This document shows positions 15,381 to 21,932 of a DNA stretch of 21,932 nucleotides, in pieces (within the stretch, counting starts at the first letter, position 1; every line of letters starts with the position of its first letter). Source of the DNA: SYAC01 sp046048055. GTDB lineage: Bacteria > Planctomycetota > Phycisphaerae > Phycisphaerales > SM1A02. The translations under genes and the position numbers were made by a program. The stretch is from NCBI GenBank assembly GCA_046048055.1, contig JBJOGW010000031.1, positions 1 to 21,932 on the forward strand, in the 5' to 3' direction. The notes under the pieces are model-generated. The model made no database searches, was not told where the DNA came from, and was given only the letters and a program-made list of their open reading frames with translations.

Positions 15381-16263
15381 CCATCGGCGGCAACTCGCCC
15401 ATCGCCGGGATGCTGTGCAGGCTGCCGTGCCGGGACACGGTCAACGCGGCCGCGCGGGCGGCCAGGCGCATGGCCCCGACAGGCGACTGCCCCGCAGCGA
15501 GCCCGGCCAGCAGATAGCCGCTGAAGGTGTCGCCCGCGGCGGTCGAGTCCACGGCGGTCACCGGATTGGCCGGCACATGCTCACGATGATCGCGATGGGC
15601 CCACCACGCACCGCCCGCCCCAAGCGTGAGCACGATGGCCGGGCCCGGATACCGAGACCGCAGCCCGTCGATCTGGCGTGGCGGATCCACCTCGTGCACC
15701 AGCATGCGGGCCTCGTCATGGTTCAGCACGATCACCCTTGCCTGCGCCATGGGCCAGGCTTCCACCTCCGGATGCAGCGGTGAGGGATTGACCACCAGGG
15801 CGGCACCTCGCTGGGCCATCTCGCGGATGATGTCCGCCCCGCCATTGATCATGCCGTCCAGATAGCCGATGTGGCCCCCCTGAAAGGCACCGATGGTGGC
15901 CTGCACCACGCTGCGGTCCAGATGGCGATCCGCGCCCGGGACGGTGATGCCGAACTCGCGCTGGTCCGCGGCCAGGTGGATCACCACCTCCGCCGTGGCC
16001 ACTCCGGGCATGCAAGCCACCCTGGCCGTGTCGACCCCGGCCTCCTGCAGCGCCCGCAGCGCGCGTTCACCATCGTGACCCACAGCCGACACCAGAGACA
16101 CCCGACCACCCGCTCGGGCGGCGGCCACGGCCACGTTGGCGCCCTTGCCTCCCACGCCGTGGGTCACGGCGGATGCCATCACGCCGCGACCCGCCTCTGG
16201 AAGCCTGGGCAGGTGTAGCGTGCGGTCGTACGAGATCGAGCCGAACACCACGATCCGCTTCAC
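15373..16263 (-). CDS. PfkB-family carbohydrate kinase, ribokinase-like
   Basis: A 296-residue cytoplasmic kinase of the ribokinase/PfkB fold. The first signature GGKGANVAVAAARAGG is at residues 38-53, the NHDEARML segment at 181-188 resembles the NxxE magnesium motif, and the second signature DSTAAGDTFSGYLLAGLAAG is at 239-258 with catalytic Asp245. The GVGGKGAN context and length fit ribokinase best, but adenosine, fructose or other sugar kinases cannot be ruled out. The start is taken as GTG at 16263, giving the usual KRIVVFGSISYD N-terminus. In-frame ATG at 16377 would overlap the divergent deaminase gene and adds a non-homologous tail. It is followed by an overlapping membrane protein gene. 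Proximity to a cytosine deaminase hints at nucleoside salvage, which is an inference. Confidence 0.88.
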   Translation of the reverse strand: MKRIVVFGSISYDRTLHLPRLPEAGRGVMASAVTHGVGGKGANVAVAAARAGGRVSLVSAVGHDGERALRALQEAGVDTARVACMPGVATAEVVIHLAADQREFGITVPGADRHLDRSVVQATIGAFQGGHIGYLDGMINGGADIIREMAQRGAALVVNPSPLHPEVEAWPMAQARVIVLNHDEARMLVHEVDPPRQIDGLRSRYPGPAIVLTLGAGGAWWAHRDHREHVPANPVTAVDSTAAGDTFSGYLLAGLAAGQSPVGAMRLAARAAALTVSRHGSLHSIPAMGELPPMDG

Positions 16264-16358
16264 GGAAGGCAAGGGTATGCCCCCGCCCGTCGGTACACGC
16301 CCTGGCGGTACAGCGCCGGCTTTGCGGACTCCGGACCCCGACCGCCGATGAACCCACC

Positions 16359-16829
16359 ATGGCCAAGCCGCTTCCACCGCTCTCCGACGCGCACATCCAT
16401 GCCGGGCTCGACGCCGCCATCGCCCAGGCCGAGAAGGGCTGGCGCGAGGGAGGCATACCGATCGGCAGCGCGCTGCTGGACGAGCATGGCGTGATCGTGT
16501 CGGTGGGTCACAACCGCCGCGTGCAGCACGGCGACCCCACGGCCCATGCCGAGGTGGACTGCATCCGCAACGCGGGGCGTCGCCGCGACTGGAACCGCTG
16601 CACGCTGGTCAGCACGCTCAGCCCCTGCCCCATGTGCACCGGCACGGCCGTGCTGTTCCGGATCCCTCGCGTGATCATCGGCGAGAACCGCACCTTCGTG
16701 GGCGGCGAGGACTGGATGGCCCAGAAGGGCATGGAGGTTCGCGTGCTGCAGGATCCCCGATGCATCGCCCTCATGGAACGCATGCAGCGCGAGAAGCCCG
16801 ACCTGTGGGCCGAGGACATCGGCCAGTAG
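16359..16829 (+). CDS. Cytosine deaminase, short fungal FCY1-type
   Basis: A 156-residue zinc deaminase that probably converts cytosine to uracil in pyrimidine salvage. It resembles yeast Fcy1 along its whole length: EGGIPIGSALL (30-40), His63-Ala-Glu65 with zinc ligand and proton shuttle, LSPCPMC with Cys90 and Cys93 as zinc ligands, RIPRVIIGEN (101-110), and a C-terminal DLWAEDIGQ like the yeast lid. It is not related to the large amidohydrolase CodA of Escherichia coli. The ATG at 16359 gives the yeast-like N-terminus. It is divergent from the sugar kinase with a 95-bp gap and convergent with atpA. Other CDA-superfamily activities (guanine deaminase, tRNA adenosine deaminase) are less likely given the specific motifs. 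Confidence 0.87.
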   Translation: MAKPLPPLSDAHIHAGLDAAIAQAEKGWREGGIPIGSALLDEHGVIVSVGHNRRVQHGDPTAHAEVDCIRNAGRRRDWNRCTLVSTLSPCPMCTGTAVLFRIPRVIIGENRTFVGGEDWMAQKGMEVRVLQDPRCIALMERMQREKPDLWAEDIGQ

Positions 16830-16845
16830 GCTGCGGCCGCGCGGG

Positions 16846-16872
16846 TTCCACCACTCGTGGCGAGCGGTGGAA
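16846..16872. terminator. Hairpin between convergent deaminase and atpA
   Basis: Arms TTCCACC/GGTGGAA (7 bp) and CTCG/CGAG (4 bp), separated by one A-C mismatch, close on a TGG loop. It lies between two converging gene ends, 17 bp after the deaminase stop and 25 bp after the atpA stop. No T-run is present, so it may be a weak bidirectional terminator or an RNA 3' end. Confidence 0.55.
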
Positions 16873-16897
16873 TGGGGAAACGGGGATGACTGGCCGC

Positions 16898-18445
<1,548 letters not shown>

Positions 18446-18490
18446 GGCTGGACTCCGTTGGGTTCCTTGGAAAGTCTGGGATGGGCGGCC

Positions 18491-19099
18491 TCAGCGGCCC
18501 CCGTCGATGAATCGTTCGGGCCTGGTGGCCAGGTCGGTCCGGGCCGCGTCGAGCATGGCGGCCTGCATGCGCCGCAGCCGCGTGGCCACGCTGCCGTCGA
18601 TGAGCTGGTCCCCGATGCGCAGCTTGATGCCGCCGATCATGGAGGCGTCGCGATAACTGTGCAGCACGGCCTCCTTGCCGAAGGCGGCCTGCACGCGGGC
18701 CTTCACGGCGGCGGTCACCTCGTCGGAAAGATGGCCGCCCTGCACCGTGAACACGTCCACCTCGACCTTGCCGAAGCGCTCCTGCAGCAGCTGGTCGAAG
18801 GCGTCGCCGATCTCGAGCAGGTTGCCCAGCCGGCCCTTGCGGTTGAGCACCAGCACGAACTTCATCAGCAGGTCGCTGGCCTTGCCCTGCAGGATGCGCT
18901 CGAGGCTGGCGTGTCGCTCGGCCCGCTCCAGCATCGGACTGGCCAGGAACTCGCGAAAGCCCGCGTCGGCGCGTGCGACTTCGCAGAGGGCGTCCAGTTC
19001 CTCGCCCACCGCGGCGGGGACTTCGGCACCCTGGGCCAGCGCCAGCTCGAGCAGGCTCTGGGCGTACACCTTCGCGACATCGTTGACCTGGGTGGGCAT
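18491..19099 (-). CDS. atpH: ATP synthase subunit delta
   Basis: Peripheral stalk connector (OSCP-like) between subunit b and the F1 head, 202 residues, slightly longer than the usual 175-185. The N-terminal helical bundle begins DVAKVYAQSLLELA. The C-terminal part holds the family pattern of FGKEAVLHSYRDASMIGGIKLRIGDQLIDGSVATRLRRM (about 150-190), where the MIGGIKLRIGD signature is diagnostic. It sits 16 bp after atpF and 45 bp before atpA, the standard order. Confidence 0.93.
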   Translation of the reverse strand: MPTQVNDVAKVYAQSLLELALAQGAEVPAAVGEELDALCEVARADAGFREFLASPMLERAERHASLERILQGKASDLLMKFVLVLNRKGRLGNLLEIGDAFDQLLQERFGKVEVDVFTVQGGHLSDEVTAAVKARVQAAFGKEAVLHSYRDASMIGGIKLRIGDQLIDGSVATRLRRMQAAMLDAARTDLATRPERFIDGGR

Positions 19100-19115
19100 G
19101 GGGGCGTGCCTTGGC

Positions 19116-19655
19116 TCAGCGTGCGCCGAGTTCGCTCAGGCTCTCCTCGACCAGCCGCTTCTGGTCGGTGGGCTGGATCTCGCGCTTCAGGATCTTGCCG
19201 GCCACGCTGGTGGCCAGGGACGCCGCCGCCGCATGGATCTCGCTCAGGGCGGCACGCTTGGCGCCCTCGAGGTCCTGCGTGGCACGGGCCTTCATGTCCT
19301 CCAGCTCCCTGGCGGCACGTGCGCGGAGCTCCTCGGCCTGACGCTCAGCCTCGGCACGCGCCGCACGCACGGTGCGGTCGGCCTCGGCACGGGCCTCGTC
19401 CAGCCGCTTCTCGAACTCCTCCTGCGCGGCCTTGGCCTTGGCCTGCGCGGCCTCGGCGGCGCGGATCTCGCCCAGGATCTTCTCGTTTCGTTCGTCCAGG
19501 CCTCGCACGATCTTGGGCCACACCACGACGGCCAGAAAGCTCACGGCCACCAGGAACACCACCACGGCGGTGGCGGCGGGAAGCAGATCCAGCTTGATCA
19601 GCTCGGGCTGGGCGCCCTCGGCGGCGAGCACGAAGGATGCGAGAGACGGGCTCAT
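19116..19655 (-). CDS. atpF: ATP synthase F0 subunit b
   Basis: Peripheral stalk subunit of 179 residues. One membrane helix (about 29-50, TAVVVFLVAVSFLAVVVWP) is followed by a long charged coiled coil rich in Ala, Glu and Arg, ending near SLSELGAR. The sequence NEKILGEI and SVAGKILKREI near the C-terminus fit subunit b. The ATG at 19655 is chosen over an in-frame ATG at 19697 because GGAG (19662-19665) lies 6 bases upstream. Only one b-type gene is present, so a homodimeric stalk is likely. Confidence 0.92.
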   Translation of the reverse strand: MSPSLASFVLAAEGAQPELIKLDLLPAATAVVVFLVAVSFLAVVVWPKIVRGLDERNEKILGEIRAAEAAQAKAKAAQEEFEKRLDEARAEADRTVRAARAEAERQAEELRARAARELEDMKARATQDLEGAKRAALSEIHAAAASLATSVAGKILKREIQPTDQKRLVEESLSELGAR

Positions 19656-19724
19656 GGCGAACTCCACGATGGAGGATGGGATGGGCCGCCCCGGCACGCG
19701 ACCGAGGCGGCCCGTTCAGCGGAC

Positions 19725-20045
19725 TCAGCCGACCTTGTTGAAGCCGAGCAGCCCCACCACCACGGCGAAGAGGGCCACGCCTTCCACCAGGGCGGCGGTG
19801 AGGATCATGTTCACGAAGATGCGGCCGGCCATCTCGGGCTGGCGAGCGATGCTCTCGACGGCGCTGCCACCGATGCGGCCGATGCCCCAGCCGGCGCCCA
19901 GCACCGCCAGGCCGGCAGCCAGGCCTGCGCCGAGCCCCGCCAGACCCGTGACGTTGCCGCCCGTGGCCTCGGCCGCGGCGGCAGGGTTGGAGGCGAGCAG
20001 GAAGGCGCCGAGGGCGGCAACGAGAGCGAGCTTCATGGTCTTCAT
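19725..20045 (-). CDS. atpE: ATP synthase F0 subunit c with N-terminal signal-like extension
   Basis: Rotor-ring subunit of 106 residues, longer than the usual 75-85. The extra residues form a basic start plus hydrophobic stretch ending in PAAAA (1-26), like a cleavable signal peptide. The first helix carries the GAGLAAGLAVLGAGWGIG glycine pattern (39-56), the loop is ARQPE, and the second helix has the ion-carrying Glu88 in ALVEGVALF. The position of the sodium-type Gln is Ile and Glu88 is followed by Gly, which suggests proton coupling. The first ATG has AGGAG (20055-20059) 9 bases upstream, which favours it over the ATG at 20036. Confidence 0.95.
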   Translation of the reverse strand: MKTMKLALVAALGAFLLASNPAAAAEATGGNVTGLAGLGAGLAAGLAVLGAGWGIGRIGGSAVESIARQPEMAGRIFVNMILTAALVEGVALFAVVVGLLGFNKVG

Positions 20046-20126
20046 GGGTCTGTTCTCCTGAAAGGGTCGATCGGTGCGGCACCATGCCGCAGGTCCGGTC
20101 CGCCGCGGACGCCCGCGGCGGCTTGT

Positions 20127-21098
20127 TCAGTGATGCGCCTCCGCGTGGGCGTGCCCCTCGCCGTGCTCCTCATCGTGGTGACTCATGGTGCTGATGAACA
20201 CCGCGGTGAGGAACATGAAGATGAACGCCTGGAGGAAGGCGACGAAGATCTCGAGGAAGAAGATGACCAGGGCAAACGCCCCGCTGGCCACCGTGATGCC
20301 GCCGACCGCCAGTCCGCCCAGTCCGGCCTTGGCGGCCATCATGCCGAACATGAGCAGCGTGGCCATGAGCGTGTGGCCGCCGACCATGTTGGCGAAGAGA
20401 CGGATGGCAAGCGCCGCGGGCTTGATGAACAGGCCCAGGAACTCGACCACGAAGATGATGGGGATGACCAGGTAGAGCCCCTTGGGACCGCGCACCAGGT
20501 CGCTGCCGCCGCAGAGGTGCTCCAGCCAGCCGCCAAGCCCCAATTCTCGGAAGGCGTGCCACTGGATCACGAAGAAGCAGATGATGGCGAGGCCGCCGGT
20601 GACCATGAGGTTGGCCGTGGCCGTGCCGCCAAACAGGATGAACTCGGTGCCCTCGGGCGCCTTCATGAGCGTGCGCGAGAGCATGTGCTGGATGTCGGCA
20701 AAGGGCATCAGCCCGAACAGGTTCACCACCAGCAGGAAGAAGAACAGGCTCAGCAGGAAGGGCAGGTAGCGCCGCGTGTCCTTCTCGCCCATGACCGGAA
20801 CCAGCATCTGGTCCCGCAGACCCAGCACGATGGCCTCGACGAACTGGCCCAGCCGTCCTCTGGTGATGTAGCGCTCGGTGCCCTGACTGGCAGGACCGGT
20901 CTCGATGGCCTTGGCCGCCCGCCACAGCAGGAAGGTGACCAGCAGGCCCGAGAAGATGATCACCGCACAACTGACTGGAACGCCCGTCTCCTGCGTGAGC
21001 CGCCAGATGCTCCAGGTCTCGGGCGCGTGCACCTGATACATGGGCTTGTCGACCACGTGACCAAGAGGGTTGTCGCCGGCGGCGAGGAGGAGAAGCAT
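20127..21098 (-). CDS. atpB: ATP synthase F0 subunit a
   Basis: Membrane subunit forming the proton half-channels, 323 residues, somewhat longer than typical. At least five hydrophobic segments are visible (about 43-60, 112-131, 155-178, 208-226, 232-255 and beyond). The essential Arg233 lies in AALAIRLFANMVGGH. The C-terminus ends in a 19-residue tail with seven His and several acidic residues, which is unusual for this subunit and could bind metal ions. It starts 9 bp after the AtpI-like gene stops and is followed by atpE after 81 bp. Confidence 0.96.
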   Translation of the reverse strand: MLLLLAAGDNPLGHVVDKPMYQVHAPETWSIWRLTQETGVPVSCAVIIFSGLLVTFLLWRAAKAIETGPASQGTERYITRGRLGQFVEAIVLGLRDQMLVPVMGEKDTRRYLPFLLSLFFFLLVVNLFGLMPFADIQHMLSRTLMKAPEGTEFILFGGTATANLMVTGGLAIICFFVIQWHAFRELGLGGWLEHLCGGSDLVRGPKGLYLVIPIIFVVEFLGLFIKPAALAIRLFANMVGGHTLMATLLMFGMMAAKAGLGGLAVGGITVASGAFALVIFFLEIFVAFLQAFIFMFLTAVFISTMSHHDEEHGEGHAHAEAHH

Positions 21099-21107
21099 GG
21101 GCTGGGT

Positions 21108-21554
21108 TCAGGTCTGGTTCGAGGCGGACCCGCGGGTCAGGTTGCCCACCGCGGAAAGCACGCCCTGGGCCACCACCGCGGTTTCCACCGCCAGCGACAG
21201 CAGGTACGAGCCGGCCACGGCAAGAAGGAAACCCTCCGCCGAAGGGGGGCGGGAGTATAGCAACAGGGCCAGAAAAGGCGTTCCGATGAAGCGAATCACG
21301 GTTGCGGCCAACCACCGGGTGCTCCACTCCGAGGGTGTCCGCAGTCCCCACGGGGCCATGGCCAGCAGGCCCACCAGCATCACGGCCGAGGCCAGCGCGG
21401 ATCCAAGCACCGCCGAGATCGCGACTTCGGATGACCACAGTCCCGCGGGGCCGCCAAGCCAGGCTGCCCCAGCCGCCACGGCAGCCGAGGCCGCCCAGCC
21501 GCCGAACGCAGCGGTCGGATGCAGACGAACCGGCTTCTCCGGAGCCCTGGTCAA
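21108..21554 (-). CDS. AtpI-like ATP synthase accessory membrane protein
   Basis: A 148-residue hydrophobic protein with about four membrane segments (roughly 15-33, 41-65, 78-98 and 103-128). It sits in the place of atpI, between atpZ and atpB, where proteins of this kind assist c-ring assembly or ion supply. Similarity to AtpI is by position and topology only. The start is taken as TTG at 21554: AAGGAG (21563-21568) lies 8 bases upstream and the TTG overlaps the atpZ stop as TTGA. An ATG at 21605 would need a 55-bp overlap with atpZ. Confidence 0.7.
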   Translation of the reverse strand: MTRAPEKPVRLHPTAAFGGWAASAAVAAGAAWLGGPAGLWSSEVAISAVLGSALASAVMLVGLLAMAPWGLRTPSEWSTRWLAATVIRFIGTPFLALLLYSRPPSAEGFLLAVAGSYLLSLAVETAVVAQGVLSAVGNLTRGSASNQT

Positions 21555-21823
21555 GGATTGTGCTCCTTGCGGGCCGCACGGTCGAGCTGGGCATTGAGGC
21601 GCCATGCGTTGCGGACCAGCGACACCACCCCAACCAGCACCCCCAGCCCGCCGCCCACGGCGATGCCCACGCTCCCCTGCCCCCGCCAGCGGTCAAACAG
21701 CCAGCCGAGGAACACGCCCGCAGCCACCTGCGAGGTGGTCTCGAGGCCGATCCCCATCATGCGGTAGCCGATCCGCATCTCGTGGTTGGATCGCGAGCCG
21801 GACGGCCCACCGCGGGAGGTCAT
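21551..21823 (-). CDS. atpZ: AtpZ, ATP synthase accessory protein
   Basis: A 90-residue protein with two hydrophobic segments (about 27-45 and 53-70) around a short polar turn with FDRWRGQGS. The pattern GLETTSQVAAGVFLGWLFDRW and GGGLGVLVGVVSLVRNA fits the AtpZ/AtpI-type small subunit that works with AtpI in ion and c-ring handling. The ATG at 21823 is preferred; an ATG at 21871 would overlap the divergent gene at 21864. It is the first gene of the ATP synthase cluster. Confidence 0.82.
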   Translation of the reverse strand: MTSRGGPSGSRSNHEMRIGYRMMGIGLETTSQVAAGVFLGWLFDRWRGQGSVGIAVGGGLGVLVGVVSLVRNAWRLNAQLDRAARKEHNP

Positions 21824-21863
21824 GGCCTGCAACCTACCCGAGGCGGCTACGATCCGGATCGCC

Positions 21864-21932
21864 ATGGCCATCCGCGACGACGAGATCGTGAACGTGTCCC
21901 TGAAGCCGCTCGGCCGGGCCGAGAGCCTCTTC
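21864..21932 (+). CDS. Truncated gene start, function unknown
   Basis: Twenty-three codons (MAIRDDEIVNVSLKPLGRAESLF) run off the right edge, divergent from atpZ with a 40-bp gap. A TACGAT box (21848-21853) lies 10 bases before the ATG and could be its -10, implying a very short leader. The reading frame looks coding in composition, but the fragment is too short to assign. Confidence 0.45.
   Translation, partial: MAIRDDEIVNVSLKPLGRAESLF

Noticed and set aside
16264..16377. ATG at 16377 as start of the sugar kinase
   Set aside because: It overlaps the divergent deaminase start and adds a proline- and glycine-rich tail before the conserved N-terminal strand.

Overview
The window is a compact, GC-rich bacterial chromosome segment of about 22 kb. 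It has short intergenic gaps, few strong Shine-Dalgarno sites and almost all genes on the minus strand. Gene content (split F-type ATP synthase cluster, acyl carrier protein with a large insertion flanked by two FabZ-like dehydratases, ABC permease fused to an M1 peptidase) and base composition suggest a Planctomycetota member, perhaps Phycisphaerae. That placement is an inference from style and content; no rRNA or other marker for taxonomy is present. I see no tRNA, rRNA, CRISPR array, insertion sequence or phage gene.

Right to left on the minus strand: (1) 16898-21823 is an ATP synthase cluster, atpZ, an AtpI-like membrane protein, atpB, atpE, atpF, atpH, atpA. It stops after atpA at a hairpin facing a convergent cytosine deaminase gene, so atpG, atpD and atpC are not here. 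A truncated plus-strand gene starts at 21864. (2) 14523-16263 holds a PfkB/ribokinase-type sugar kinase overlapping a gene for a protein with a membrane segment near each end. Divergent from the kinase is a short cytosine deaminase of the fungal FCY1 type (16359-16829, plus). (3) 7638-13649 is a regulated exporter module: a PadR repressor, a HAAS/DUF1700-like membrane protein, an ABC ATPase and a 1229-residue ABC permease fused to an M1 aminopeptidase domain. A near-perfect 23-bp palindrome overlaps the predicted padR promoter. A divergent winged-helix gene (13751-14317, plus) shares this upstream region. (4) 3478-7608 carries ftsK, then a FabZ-like dehydratase, the extended acyl carrier protein and a second FabZ-like dehydratase, ending at a strong hairpin (3434-3467). 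(5) 1-3300 carries coaD, a metallo-beta-lactamase-fold protein that has lost most metal ligands, panB, and an HtrA-type protease running off the left edge.

Functional links: coaD and panB both serve coenzyme A synthesis, and CoA supplies the phosphopantetheine arm for the carrier protein encoded just upstream. The PadR/HAAS/ABC/M1 genes look like one autoregulated envelope unit. The most interesting items are that module, the FabZ-ACP-FabZ trio without a ketosynthase, the degenerate metallo-beta-lactamase protein inside a CoA gene cluster, and the truncated ATP synthase cluster.
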